DNA of 64,000 bases from JAAYTY01 sp964569245 (lineage in GTDB: Bacteria > Fermentibacterota > Fermentibacteria > Fermentibacterales > Fermentibacteraceae): NCBI GenBank assembly GCA_964569245.1, contig CAZMTK010000011.1, positions 1-64,000 of the forward strand. Reading direction: 5' to 3'. The notes beneath the pieces were generated by a model that saw only the letters and a program-made list of their open reading frames with translations, was not told where the DNA came from and made no database searches. Positions 17,788 through 26,170 of the stretch are shown here, in pieces. Each line of letters begins with the position of its first letter. Within the stretch, counting starts at the first letter, position 1. The position numbers and the translations under genes are program-made.

Positions 17788-18491
17788 CCCCTGAACCAGT
17801 CCGTCCTCATCAGGTCGAACTCCGATGGCTGGCCTTCCGACCACACGGGGCGCACCGCAGGGTGCATGACCAGCTCGCACTCGCCGGGAGGGATCCTCAG
17901 GCGCTCGAGGTAGCTCCTCGTGACCCTGCCGCTCGCCCCGAAGCCGGCCATGGAGGCCCTGGTCCGTATGCCCAGCGACGCAGCCTTTCTGGCCAGTCTC
18001 CTTCCGAGCAAGTCGAGCACGAGGCCGGCAGGGAACCTCATGTGCCTGTCCGGCAGGATCGCCGCCCTGACCAGGCCGATGCCGTGCTCTCCGGCGAGCC
18101 TCAGAGAAACATCCAGCAGCGACGGGAGATGGTGAACGTGCCTGTGGCTGTCGAGCCCCGAGAGGGTCGCACCCAGCCTTTCCAGCCGCTCGATCTGCAT
18201 CCTCCATTCGCTCTCTATGCGGGAAGCCCAGAGCGAAGGCGCCGCGAAGAGCGCTGCCGCGCCCGGCTTCGGCACGCCGGACAGGAACGGCAGATGGAGG
18301 CAGTCGAGGTGCGCTGAGACTTCCAGACCCATCTCCAGGGCGGTGGCGACCGCGCGCGCAGCTCCCTCCGCCGAGGCCAGGACGCTTATCCCGTCGATCG
18401 CCTCCTCGCGTGCGAGTATCGCCACGGCTTCGTCCACCGCGCCATCGAGCCCGGCGTCGTCCACGCTGACGAATACGCGGCCGGCCCGCAC
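17766..18491 (-). CDS. ChbG/HpnK (YdjC) family carbohydrate deacetylase
   Basis: The family removes acetyl groups from N-acetylated sugars with a metal-dependent TIM-like barrel. The 241 residues contain the metal and catalytic signatures: D11-D12 in SVDDAG, H61 in SAHLD, and LDSHRHVHHLP (D114, H116, H118) followed by a late VMHPAV motif. Start GTG 18491 shares one base with the TAG stop of the upstream radical SAM gene. Its neighbours, two B12-type radical SAM proteins and glycosyltransferases, recall the hpnI-hpnJ-hpnK arrangement of hopanoid head-group synthesis, though no hopanoid cyclase is seen here. Confidence 0.85.
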   Translation of the reverse strand: MRAGRVFVSVDDAGLDGAVDEAVAILAREEAIDGISVLASAEGAARAVATALEMGLEVSAHLDCLHLPFLSGVPKPGAAALFAAPSLWASRIESEWRMQIERLERLGATLSGLDSHRHVHHLPSLLDVSLRLAGEHGIGLVRAAILPDRHMRFPAGLVLDLLGRRLARKAASLGIRTRASMAGFGASGRVTRSYLERLRIPPGECELVMHPAVRPVWSEGQPSEFDLMRTDWFRGWTRTGA

Positions 18492-19867
18492 TAGACGCGC
18501 CTCGCCTTTGCCAGAGTCCGTGCCAGGTTCCTCGGGCCGAGCGCCGTTCGGAGCGTCCTGGCGATCCTGGAAGGGTGCAGGTAGAACCTCCAGAAGGCCC
18601 GCTTCTTCAGCCGCTCGACCTCCTCGGGTTCGATTCCGTCCAGCCTGTACACGCTGGTGTGGAAGCAGTCGAAGTCGGCGTAGTCCCTGTTCACGAGGTG
18701 CCTGGTGCGGTTCCAGAGCTCGGTGTGAGGAAACGGCGTCGTGATGTCGAAGAGCGCGTCGTCGAAGGGCATCCTTGCTGCGAAGGCGATCGTGGCCTCC
18801 ATCTCCTCCCGGGTCTCACCCGGAGCGCCGAGCATGAAGTAGCCCTGGACCCTGATGCCCAGCTTGACGGCCGTCTCGAGGGCGCGCTCAACGCCGGCCA
18901 GCGTGATGCCCTTCTCGTAGATGTCGTCGAGGACCCTCTGAGAGGCGGACTCCACGCCGATGTTGATCTTGGCGAGACCGGCCTCCTTCATGTGTCTGAG
19001 AAGGTCCTCGGTCAGGAGGTCGGCGCGCACGTTGCAGCACCACCTCAGCGAGAGCCTGCGGGCCAGCATCTCGTCGCAGATGCCATGAACCCACTCGTGG
19101 TCCAGCACGAACGTGGAGTCCTCGAACATGAATGCCGTCATGGCATAGCAGGCCACCAGGCTCTCGAGCTCGTCCACTATGTTCGAGGGGGACCTTCTGC
19201 GCATCCGCCTCCCGAATATCTCGGAGAGGGTGGGCTGGCAGAAGGTGCAGCCGAACGGGCACCCTCTGGAGCACATGATCGAAGTCCCCCGCAAACTCGG
19301 ATCCACTCTGTCCATGGAGTACCACGTCCTGAAGTACTTCTCCATGTCGAAGATGCTCCTGTCCGGGAAGGGCAGCGTGTCCAGGTCCTCGGTCAGCAGC
19401 AGCCCCTCGTTCCTCGATACTACGCCGTCCTTCACCAAGCAGGCTCCCGGGAGAGCTGCGGGCGGCTCGCCCGACAGGAGGCGGGGGAAGGCGATGTCCG
19501 CCTCGCCAGAGTAGACAACGTCGGCACCCGTCCTTGCCAGCGTATCCTCCGGCAGGACAGTCGCATGCGGACCCCCGAAGACCAGGAAGGCGTCTGGAGA
19601 GGCTCTTCGGACCACGGCGGCGGAATCCACGCCGGCCTGGAGCTGCGGAGTGACGATGGAGATCCCCACCAGGTCGGGCTCGAACGAGCGGAGCTTCCGC
19701 TCGAGAGCCTCGAACGGGCGCTGTTCGAACGACATGTCGCACAGGGCGACCTCCGCCGAAGTGTCTCTCTTCGCCGTGGCGGAGAGGCTGGCAAGACCCA
19801 GTGGGGGCTGCCCCGAGGGGTAGCGCGTCTCGGGGAACACCAGAAGGACCCTTGCGAACGCCATCAC
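18491..19867 (-). CDS. B12-binding radical SAM protein
   Basis: The 458-residue protein has a cobalamin-binding Rossmann domain (VLLVFPETRYPSGQPPLGLASL; DLVGISIVTPQ; LVFGGPHATVLPE) and a radical SAM core with C203-C207-C210 in SRGCPFGCTFC. It continues with a typical C-terminal helical region (HTSVYRLDGIEPEEVERLKKRAFWRFYLHPSRI). It differs clearly from the one at 13944-15404, so it is not a recent duplicate. The start is GTG 19867, overlapping the upstream stop as GTGA; an ATG follows at once at 19864. Its place next to a ChbG/HpnK deacetylase points to sugar or lipid modification. The actual reaction is unknown. Confidence 0.85.
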   Translation of the reverse strand: MMAFARVLLVFPETRYPSGQPPLGLASLSATAKRDTSAEVALCDMSFEQRPFEALERKLRSFEPDLVGISIVTPQLQAGVDSAAVVRRASPDAFLVFGGPHATVLPEDTLARTGADVVYSGEADIAFPRLLSGEPPAALPGACLVKDGVVSRNEGLLLTEDLDTLPFPDRSIFDMEKYFRTWYSMDRVDPSLRGTSIMCSRGCPFGCTFCQPTLSEIFGRRMRRRSPSNIVDELESLVACYAMTAFMFEDSTFVLDHEWVHGICDEMLARRLSLRWCCNVRADLLTEDLLRHMKEAGLAKINIGVESASQRVLDDIYEKGITLAGVERALETAVKLGIRVQGYFMLGAPGETREEMEATIAFAARMPFDDALFDITTPFPHTELWNRTRHLVNRDYADFDCFHTSVYRLDGIEPEEVERLKKRAFWRFYLHPSRIARTLRTALGPRNLARTLAKARRV

Positions 19868-21129
19868 CAGCTCCTGCGCGGAACGCTCAGGAAGGCGGCG
19901 GGGGCGAGAACCATCAGCACGGTGTCAACCGGGAGCCTGTAGCGGAGCCCCCCGTGGGCCAGCGCATGGACTCCTGCATAGACGACGAAAACGCCGGCCG
20001 CGAGGACGATTCCCCGGTTCCTCCGGTTCCTGACCACCCCGGCCGCCGAAAGGGCGGCCAGGGGAAGGTACATGCCGAAGCCTGCGGCGACAGCTGCCGG
20101 TCCTCCGCCTCCCCCGGAAGGGAGCGGCGACATGTACTCGGCCAGCCTCCGTGCGGACAGCCACGCGAAGAGCCGTGGATTGGCAGCGATGAACCGGAAG
20201 GAGCGCTCCGCGAGCTCGTCGCTCCTCTCGAGTTCGCCCTGATCCGGCTCGAAGTCGGGATAGTCCAGCAGGTCGGTCCTGGAGATTCCCTCCATGATGC
20301 CGTCCGGGATTCGGACGCCCTCGAGCCCGAGGGCTTCGGGGTTGTTGCGCATCCAGAGGTTCAGCGAGCCCTTCGTGGGAAGGAGAACGGGTCTGCCCAT
20401 CTCGATCTGGTTCCTGGCGACCCAGGGCGCAGCCATCACCGCGAATCCCGCTGCAGTGAGCAGCGCCCCGCGCCATCTGCGCTCCGAGACCTCGCAGGCG
20501 ATCTGAAGAGGAAGCAGGCAGAGTGCCGTGCTGCGCACCAGGAACAGGAGGCCGGTGGACGCCCCTGCGAGGAGCGGAGCCGCCCCCCCGCGCTCGCTCC
20601 GAAGCGTCGCGAGGATGATCACGGGGATCATGGCGACGTGGACGGCCTCGGTCATCGCAGCCGACGTGTAGAAGACGAAGTACGGATAGACCGAGTAGCA
20701 GACAGCCGACGCCAGCCCGGCCTTGGGCCCCCCAAGGCCGGACGCCAGTAGATAGACCGCCCAAGCCCCCAGCACCTGCGCGAGGAGGTTGACCATGAAC
20801 ACGGCTCCGGTGGTCGGACCGGAGAGCGAGAAGGCGGCGGCGAGCAGCACGGGATATCCGGGCTCGATCGTAGCGGTGGGAGCCCCTGCCTTCGCGATGC
20901 CGAAGGCGAAGCCGGGGTCCGAGGCCCAGTCCCTCAGGGGAGCGTGCTCGTCGGTGTCCTCGGTCTTGAGCAGGGCGGCGCCCTCGTCGAACGAGAGCCC
21001 GCGTCCCTCGTAGAGGCTGCCCGCCATCCTGATGTAGAGCTCCTGGTCCATCGGAGGCGAGGCCAGCTCGCCGTTCTGCAGCGCCATGAGGATCAGGCGG
21101 GGGGCCGCAGCGAGAACTGCGACCAGCAT
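19864..21129 (-). CDS. Polytopic membrane glycosyltransferase, GT39-like
   Basis: The 421-residue protein begins MLVAVLAAAPRLILM at ATG 21129, which shares one base with the stop of the ABC ATPase gene. It has nine or ten transmembrane helices. The first loop holds acidic residues (PPMDQELYIRMAGSLYEGRGL), and a later periplasmic loop has the VLLPTKGSLNLWMRNNPEA segment. These match the layout of dolichyl/polyprenyl-phosphate-sugar glycosyltransferases. It resembles the protein at 16420-17787. It should act on the periplasmic face, adding sugars to an exported or membrane-anchored acceptor. Confidence 0.78.
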   Translation of the reverse strand: MLVAVLAAAPRLILMALQNGELASPPMDQELYIRMAGSLYEGRGLSFDEGAALLKTEDTDEHAPLRDWASDPGFAFGIAKAGAPTATIEPGYPVLLAAAFSLSGPTTGAVFMVNLLAQVLGAWAVYLLASGLGGPKAGLASAVCYSVYPYFVFYTSAAMTEAVHVAMIPVIILATLRSERGGAAPLLAGASTGLLFLVRSTALCLLPLQIACEVSERRWRGALLTAAGFAVMAAPWVARNQIEMGRPVLLPTKGSLNLWMRNNPEALGLEGVRIPDGIMEGISRTDLLDYPDFEPDQGELERSDELAERSFRFIAANPRLFAWLSARRLAEYMSPLPSGGGGGPAAVAAGFGMYLPLAALSAAGVVRNRRNRGIVLAAGVFVVYAGVHALAHGGLRYRLPVDTVLMVLAPAAFLSVPRRSW

Positions 21130-22334
21130 CAGAACGGGCCTGTTTCCCAGATCGCCTCCCTTAGCCTGAGCGGAGGTTCGCGCCTCTCCCCAAGCACCTG
21201 GACTGGATAGAACCAGTCCTGCCAGTGGTAGTCCCTGCCTGCGGCAGGGTCGGTGAGCGCAAGTCCGAGAAGGTACGCGCCCGGTTCCAGCACCTCCAGA
21301 TCGATCGAGATCCTCGCCTCGAGGCTTCCTTGAACGGAGAGAAGGGGCTGGTTGAGCTCGAGGTTGTTCACCCCGATCACCCTCTCCCCGTCGGGCCTGT
21401 GGATCGAGAATCCGAACACTACGCCGTCCACTCCTCCCGGCACCCTCGTGCGGATGAGGGCTTCCGCGACAAGCCTTCCTCCCTGCCTGAAGGAGGAGGT
21501 CGGGTTCCCCTTCTCGTCGGAGAGCCTCACCCTGTCCATCCAGACCTCCCGCGTGCCCCATTCGCGCGGAGCGACCGAGGCAGCGGCATGCCTGTTCGAG
21601 ACAGAGGAGAGGTACTCGGGCAGCACCTCCAGAACGGGTCCGTCGGCCCTTATCCTGCCTGCTTCGAGCCATATCGCCCTCTGGCAGAGGCGCGATACGG
21701 CCTCGGTGTCGTGCGACACGAAGACGATCGTCCGTCCCTCGCCCCTGAAGCCGAAGATCCTGTCGTAGCACTTGTTCTGGAAGGAGGCGTCGCCCACTGC
21801 GAGCACCTCGTCGATCACCAGGATGTCGGGCTCGCAGGCGGTTGCCAGGCTGAAGCCCAGCCTCATGAACATGCCGGAGGAGAAGTACTTCACCGGAGTG
21901 TCCACGAATCTCTCGAGCCCTGCGAACTCGACTATCGAGGGGATGATCGCCTTCATCGTCCTCCGGTCGAGGCCCATCAGCGCTCCGTTCAGATGCAGGT
22001 TCTCGAGAGCCGTGAGCTCCGGGTGGAAACCCACGCCGAGGTCAAGGAGCGAGGCCACCCTGCCCTCGACCTCCACCCTGCCCGACGTGGGCTCGTAGAT
22101 GCCGGCGAGAAGCTTGAGCGTGGTGGACTTCCCGGCGCCGTTGGCTCCGATCAGCGCGACGGACTCGCCGGGGGCGATGCTGAAGGTCGCGCCGTCCAGC
22201 GCACGGAGGCGCTCGGTCCTCGTCCTCCTTCCGAACATGTTGAGCATCGTCTCGAGGAGGGTGAGCGTGCGGTCGTGGTATATTCTGTAGTCGAGACTCA
22301 CGGAGTCGAACGAGACACGTCCCCGCGCCCCCAT
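21129..22334 (-). CDS. wzt: Polysaccharide ABC exporter ATPase with carbohydrate-binding C-terminus (Wzt-like)
   Basis: The 401-residue protein has an ABC domain with Walker A at 63-70 (GANGAGKS), signature FSSGMFMRLGFSLA and Walker B DILVIDEVLAVGD. These are typical of O-antigen and teichoic-acid exporters. Residues about 250-401 form an extra beta-rich domain (VWMDRVRLSDEKG; VVFGFSIHRPDGERVIGVNN) like the Wzt C-terminal domain that recognises the modified chain end. It therefore works with the permease just upstream. The start ATG 22334 shares one base with that gene's stop (TGATG). Longer open frame upstream is overprint of the permease. Confidence 0.9.
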   Translation of the reverse strand: MGARGRVSFDSVSLDYRIYHDRTLTLLETMLNMFGRRTRTERLRALDGATFSIAPGESVALIGANGAGKSTTLKLLAGIYEPTSGRVEVEGRVASLLDLGVGFHPELTALENLHLNGALMGLDRRTMKAIIPSIVEFAGLERFVDTPVKYFSSGMFMRLGFSLATACEPDILVIDEVLAVGDASFQNKCYDRIFGFRGEGRTIVFVSHDTEAVSRLCQRAIWLEAGRIRADGPVLEVLPEYLSSVSNRHAAASVAPREWGTREVWMDRVRLSDEKGNPTSSFRQGGRLVAEALIRTRVPGGVDGVVFGFSIHRPDGERVIGVNNLELNQPLLSVQGSLEARISIDLEVLEPGAYLLGLALTDPAAGRDYHWQDWFYPVQVLGERREPPLRLREAIWETGPF

Positions 22335-23116
22335 CAGAGCTCCTTGACCACCGCTGGCTCTGCTCTCCGGAAGACGAGGAGCCCCGCTGCGACAAGCACC
22401 AGCGCCCATGCCCCCATCGAGAGCCACACCCACGGTGCGGGCCAGTCCCCCCTGTACATGCCCGAATGCAGAACCTCCAGGACGCCGGCCACGGGGTTGA
22501 ATGCTATGACGCGCCCGACCTCTGGGGGCAGAATGTCTGGCCGGCCGAGCGGATAGATGACGGGCGAGCCGTAGAACCAAGCCAGCAGGAGGACCTCCAC
22601 GAGCTGGGCCACGTCCCTGTAGTAGACGTTCCATACCGAGAGCAGCAGGGCGAGCCCCGTGGTCATGAGCAGGAGGAAGAGAAGTGCGGCAGGAACCAGC
22701 GCAAGAGAGGGTCCGGGGGTGTGTCCGAACAGAATCAGGATTCCTTCCAGTGCCGCGAGAGCGAGCACCATGTGCGCGGCGTTGGCCAGCACGCTGGAGG
22801 CCGGGAGGGCTGCCCGGGGGAATCTGACGCTCCTCACCAGCCTGTGGTTGTCCAGCAGACAGGTCGTGGAGGAGATCAGGGACGAGGTGAGGAAGTTCCA
22901 TGCCAGCAGCCCTGTCATGAGGAAGAGCGGATAGTGGGGGATCGCCGCTCCGAAACGGATTATGCGGGTGAAGACGACCGCGTACACCGCCATCTGGAAC
23001 ACCGGCTTCAGGAGGAACCACGCGAAGCCCAGCATGGATCTCTTGTACCGGACCTTCAGCTCCTTCACGGAGAGGCTCTCCAGCAGAAGCCAGATCCTTC
23101 CCGCGGGAGTTCTCAC
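22334..23116 (-). CDS. wzm: Polysaccharide ABC exporter permease (Wzm-like)
   Basis: The 260-residue ABC-2 permease has a basic N-terminus (ESLSVKELKVRYKRSMLG) followed by six hydrophobic segments. The conserved IRFPRAALP-type motif of O-antigen permeases is present as VRFPRAALPASSV, and VWNVYYRDVAQLVEVLL and GSPVIYPL are also visible. It pairs with the ATPase downstream to flip a finished lipid-linked glycan across the inner membrane. I chose GTG 23116, which overlaps the plsY stop as GTGA and places the first helix at the normal distance. Confidence 0.9.
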   Translation of the reverse strand: MRTPAGRIWLLLESLSVKELKVRYKRSMLGFAWFLLKPVFQMAVYAVVFTRIIRFGAAIPHYPLFLMTGLLAWNFLTSSLISSTTCLLDNHRLVRSVRFPRAALPASSVLANAAHMVLALAALEGILILFGHTPGPSLALVPAALLFLLLMTTGLALLLSVWNVYYRDVAQLVEVLLLAWFYGSPVIYPLGRPDILPPEVGRVIAFNPVAGVLEVLHSGMYRGDWPAPWVWLSMGAWALVLVAAGLLVFRRAEPAVVKEL

Positions 23117-23712
23117 GCCGACCCTCTCCCGAGCCTGCGCTCGGTGCCCTTCAGCAGGCGGCCGATGTTCGAGAGGTGTCGAACGACGAGAAGCGCTGCG
23201 ACCGAGAAGCAGACGCCTTGCTCTACAGGGCCCGCGGGCAGGAGGAGGCAGGCGGGCACCAGGGCCAGGGCGGCGGAGACGGATGCCAGGGAGACGAACC
23301 TCCAAGCTGAGAGGACGAGAGCGAATGCAGCCACGGACACCAGGACCGGCAGCGGGGCGATGACCATCATCGCGCCCAGCCCGGTCGCGACCCCCTTGCC
23401 GCCTTTCCAGCCGAGCCACGGAGTGAAGATGTGCCCCAGGACTGCGGCCAGGCCTGCGGCGGCTCTTCCGAACGGACCGGGGAAGAGCGCTCCGGCCGCC
23501 AGGGCCGGCAAGGCGCCCTTCGCGGCGTCGAGCGCGAAGCCCGCCGCTCCGGCCTTCCAGCCGCAGGTGCGGAACAGGTTGGTGGCCCCTGCGTTTCCGG
23601 AGCCTGTGCGTCTCAGGTCCGCTCCGCGCGCTCTTCCCACGAGCCACGAGAAGGGTATGGAGCCGGCCAGGAAGCCGAACACGGCGCAGACTGCGGCATG
23701 GACAGGGTTCAG
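23113..23712 (-). CDS. plsY: Acyl-phosphate:glycerol-3-phosphate acyltransferase PlsY
   Basis: PlsY makes lysophosphatidate from acyl phosphate and glycerol-3-phosphate in the membrane. The three family motifs are present: GSIPFSWLVGR, GSGNAGATN and GHIFTPWLGWKGGKGVATG, in a five-helix protein. The likely start is unusual. CTG 23710-23712 lies five bases after an AGGAGG site and overlaps the der stop as CTGA, and it gives a full first helix. The GTG at 23682 is the ordinary alternative but leaves only about six residues before the GSIPF motif. Phospholipid synthesis at the head of a glycan cluster is probably just operon packing. Confidence 0.9.
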   Translation of the reverse strand: MNPVHAAVCAVFGFLAGSIPFSWLVGRARGADLRRTGSGNAGATNLFRTCGWKAGAAGFALDAAKGALPALAAGALFPGPFGRAAAGLAAVLGHIFTPWLGWKGGKGVATGLGAMMVIAPLPVLVSVAAFALVLSAWRFVSLASVSAALALVPACLLLPAGPVEQGVCFSVAALLVVRHLSNIGRLLKGTERRLGRGSA

Positions 23713-25007
23713 TGTTCCCTCCTGCGGTAGCTTATCACCAGCGGAACGCCCTTCAGGTTCAGCAGGTCTCTCAGCGAGTTCTCCAGGTAGCGCCTGTAGT
23801 TGTCTGGAATCTCTTCAGGCCTGTTGCAGAAGACAAGGAGCCTCGGAGGCGAGGTGCCCGTCTGCGTGACGTAGAAGAACTTAAGCTGGCGTCCGCCGGG
23901 CGAGGGAGGCTGGACTTCCGACACGGCTTTCTCCAGCCTCTCGTTGAGCATCGATGTCGGGAGTGACGACCTCCTCGCCTCGGCCACACGCCAGACGGCG
24001 GGCAGAATCCGCCCGACACCGGTTCCATCCTTCGCAGAGATGAACAACACGGGAATCCACCGGCCTGGGTGGAAGCGCTCGAGGAAGGTCTCGAGCCAGG
24101 CCCTCCTGTCGATCCCGAGATCGATCTTGTTGACCCCCATGAGAAGGCCCTTCCCGAGCTCCCAGGCGCGTCCGGCGATCCGGAGGTCCTGCGCTGCCAG
24201 GGGCCGGGACGCATCGGCGAGCACCATGACGACATCGGACCTCTCTACGCTCCGCCAAGACCGCAGGGTGCTGTAGTACTCGAGATCGTCCATGTCGGCC
24301 GAGCGGCGGCGGAGGCCGGCTGTGTCCACCAGGCGGAAGCGGCCGTTCTTCCAAGAGACGACCGTGTCCGTGGAGTCGCGGGTGGTGCCGGGGGAGTCGG
24401 CCACGATGCTCCTCTCGTCTCCGCAGAGCCTGTTGAACAGCGAGCTCTTCCCCACGTTGGGCCTGCCGACGATCGCGAAGGGCACTTCGTCGCTCTCCTC
24501 GCTCTCCGCGACTGGGAGCACCGAAGCGACTGCGTCGAGCAGCTCGCCGGTGCCGGTTCCATGAAGAGCGCTGATCGGGTAAGGGAAGCCGAGACCGAGC
24601 TGGTAGAACTCCGCCGCCCCGGAATCCCTGCCTGGGTTGTCGCACCTGTTCACGGCCACGAAGGCGGGAACGCCGGAGCGTCTTACCAGATCGGCGGCGG
24701 CGAAGTCGAACGGATGGAGGCCGCTTCCCCAGTCCACAACGAGGATGACCGCCTGCGCGTCCGAGAGAGCCAGCCGGACCTGCCTCTCCACGGCGGCCTG
24801 GATGGCGTCTTCGCTGCCTGGAACAAGCCCGCCGGTGTCAACTACAAGGAAGTCGCGGCCTGCCCATGAGGCGACCCCCATGTTCCTGTCGCGCGTTACA
24901 CCGGGGGTGTCGTCCACTATGGCCCTGCTGCCGCCGACGAGCCTGTTGAAGAGGGTGGATTTGCCTACGTTGACCCTGCCGATGATCGCAACCGTGGGAA
25001 TGGGCAA
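23709..25007 (-). CDS. der: Ribosome-assembly GTPase Der (EngA)
   Basis: Der is a tandem-GTPase protein needed for 50S subunit assembly. Both G domains are visible: G1 GRVNVGKS (10-17) with DTPGVTRDR and VVDTGG, and G1 GRPNVGKS (181-188) with DSPGTTRD, DTAGL and VNKID. The first domain has NRCD in place of the usual NKxD. A C-terminal KH-like domain follows (KFFYVTQTGTSPPRLLVFCN). The 432 residues match family length. The start is TTG 25007 with a GGGAGA site, and the TATAAT box at 25035-25040 lies about 30 bases upstream. It is the first gene of the long minus-strand run. Confidence 0.95.
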   Translation of the reverse strand: MPIPTVAIIGRVNVGKSTLFNRLVGGSRAIVDDTPGVTRDRNMGVASWAGRDFLVVDTGGLVPGSEDAIQAAVERQVRLALSDAQAVILVVDWGSGLHPFDFAAADLVRRSGVPAFVAVNRCDNPGRDSGAAEFYQLGLGFPYPISALHGTGTGELLDAVASVLPVAESEESDEVPFAIVGRPNVGKSSLFNRLCGDERSIVADSPGTTRDSTDTVVSWKNGRFRLVDTAGLRRRSADMDDLEYYSTLRSWRSVERSDVVMVLADASRPLAAQDLRIAGRAWELGKGLLMGVNKIDLGIDRRAWLETFLERFHPGRWIPVLFISAKDGTGVGRILPAVWRVAEARRSSLPTSMLNERLEKAVSEVQPPSPGGRQLKFFYVTQTGTSPPRLLVFCNRPEEIPDNYRRYLENSLRDLLNLKGVPLVISYRRREH

Positions 25008-25034
25008 TGTATCTCCCGTCTCTCAGGACCTGCG

Positions 25035-25040
25035 ATTATA
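25035..25040 (-). promoter_or_regulatory. Probable -10 box of the der promoter
   Basis: The minus strand has a perfect TATAAT preceded by TGA, about 28 bases before the TTG start of der. The region 17 bases upstream (CACACA) is a poor -35 box, so this may be an extended or activator-dependent promoter. It would drive der, plsY and possibly the whole polysaccharide cluster down to position 2118. Confidence 0.55.
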
Positions 25041-25107
25041 TCAGCATCTGCGGTCTCTGTGTGAGTTCGCGCTGCGCGGAGCCGCATGGGATTGGGGGTG
25101 TGCGGAC

Positions 25108-25578
25108 ATGTCGCTGTGTCTTTCCGCCATGGCGGTTCTGGCCGCGGGAGGGGGCCCCGGTGCCGACCCGGGCAGGACTATGGAGATATTCATGAGGGCG
25201 GTGCAGAGATCGGACACCTCCGCGGCCCTGGACCTGGTCTCGTCCGATGCGTACGGCATGATCGACTCCCTGCTGGATGCCGACCCGGAGAGGCTCTGCT
25301 GGCTCGCCGACGGTTTCGGCGTCGCCCTGGAGCCCGAAGCCCTCGAAGACATGGGGCCGCGCGGGTTCCTCGGCTCCGTGCTTTCTTCTCCCGCACTCGC
25401 CGGAATGCTGGCGATGGCCTCCTGGCATGTCTCGGGCTCCGCTGTGGAGGGCGGCGAGGCTGTCGTGAGCATAGACTACCGGATCCTGGGCTCGACCGGC
25501 TCCATGCAGGTCCTGATGGTCATGGAGGACGGCCGCTGGCGCCTGGACGACTACTTCGGAGGGGCCCCCCTGAGGTGA
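25108..25578 (+). CDS. Small secreted protein of unknown function
   Basis: The 156-residue product begins MSLCLSAMAVLAAGGGPG, a short signal-like stretch. It continues with helices (RTMEIFMRAVQRSDTSAALDLVS) and a C-terminal beta half ending SMQVLMVMEDGRWRLDDYFGG. That ending, with a tryptophan-containing WRLDDY strand, is typical of NTF2-like/SnoaL-fold or DUF4878-type lipoproteins. I read it as such a fold, not as an enzyme. It runs opposite to its neighbours der and the nitroreductase. Start ATG 25108 is chosen because it keeps the signal sequence, but the ribosome site is weak. Confidence 0.6.
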   Translation: MSLCLSAMAVLAAGGGPGADPGRTMEIFMRAVQRSDTSAALDLVSSDAYGMIDSLLDADPERLCWLADGFGVALEPEALEDMGPRGFLGSVLSSPALAGMLAMASWHVSGSAVEGGEAVVSIDYRILGSTGSMQVLMVMEDGRWRLDDYFGGAPLR

Positions 25579-25584
25579 CAGGAT

Positions 25585-25600
25585 CTCCGCTCAGGCGGAG
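25585..25600. terminator. Hairpin between convergent genes
   Basis: CTCCGC (25585-25590), loop TCAG and GCGGAG form a perfect six-base stem at the meeting point of the plus-strand gene ending at 25578 and the nitroreductase stop at 25591. There is no T-tract, so termination is only plausible. Confidence 0.4.
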
Positions 25601-26145
25601 GGGCCGAGCAGCGTCCTGATCTCGTCCAGCGGCAGCCGCGGCGGTCTTTCTCTCTCGGCCTCGATCTGGTGACCCGACAGCGCCGTGCTGATCGTGTCGG
25701 CCCTCCTCCCCAGGGCTACGAGCGTGATCAGGAGCGCGTCCTCCGGCAGCCCGAGGGCGCGAGAGGCGGCTTCCTCGTCGAAGCCTGCGATGGGGTGCGC
25801 CACCAGCCCCAGCTCGGTCGCGCGCAGAAGCATCATCCCCACCGCCATGCCCGTGTCGAAGAGGTAGTACTCCCTTCTTCCCGCCACGCAGTCAAGATCC
25901 CGCCTGGTATAGACGCCTGCCACCATCGAAGCTGCCCTGAACCACTCGTTGCCCCTGGACAGGGCGGCGAATACGCCCTGAAGGGCGTCGCCGCTGACGA
26001 ACACGAACCTCCACGGCTGCCTGTTGAAGCACGAAGGTGCCAGCGAGGCCGCGGTGGCGAGTTCGTCGGCCAGCCAGGGTCCGGCATCGGACGGAGCCAG
26101 CGACCTGTAGGAACGCCTTGCCCTGATCGCATCCATGACTTCCAT
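25591..26145 (-). CDS. Nitroreductase-family flavoprotein
   Basis: The 184-residue product has the family opening MEVMDAIRARRSYRSL (FMN-phosphate-binding arginines), the SLAPSCFNRQPWRFVFV segment that packs on the flavin, and a later GLVAHPIAGFDEEAASRALGLPED typical of NAD(P)H-dependent FMN reductases. Family members reduce nitro compounds, quinones or act in cofactor modification, so the substrate is open. The start ATG 26145 has an AAAGGAG site. It is the last gene of the six-gene operon that begins with the AmmeMemoRadiSam genes, 25 bases after the membrane protein. Confidence 0.9.
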   Translation of the reverse strand: MEVMDAIRARRSYRSLAPSDAGPWLADELATAASLAPSCFNRQPWRFVFVSGDALQGVFAALSRGNEWFRAASMVAGVYTRRDLDCVAGRREYYLFDTGMAVGMMLLRATELGLVAHPIAGFDEEAASRALGLPEDALLITLVALGRRADTISTALSGHQIEAERERPPRLPLDEIRTLLGPSA

Positions 26146-26170
26146 ATCTAAGACTCCTTTCCGTCTGTCT

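Noticed and set aside
13944..19867. Complete hopanoid biosynthesis cluster
   Set aside because: Only the deacetylase and radical SAM parts resemble it. There is no squalene synthase, cyclase or other hpn gene in the window.
21225..22556. 443-codon plus-strand open frame
   Set aside because: It is antisense to the Wzt and Wzm genes, whose motifs are clear.
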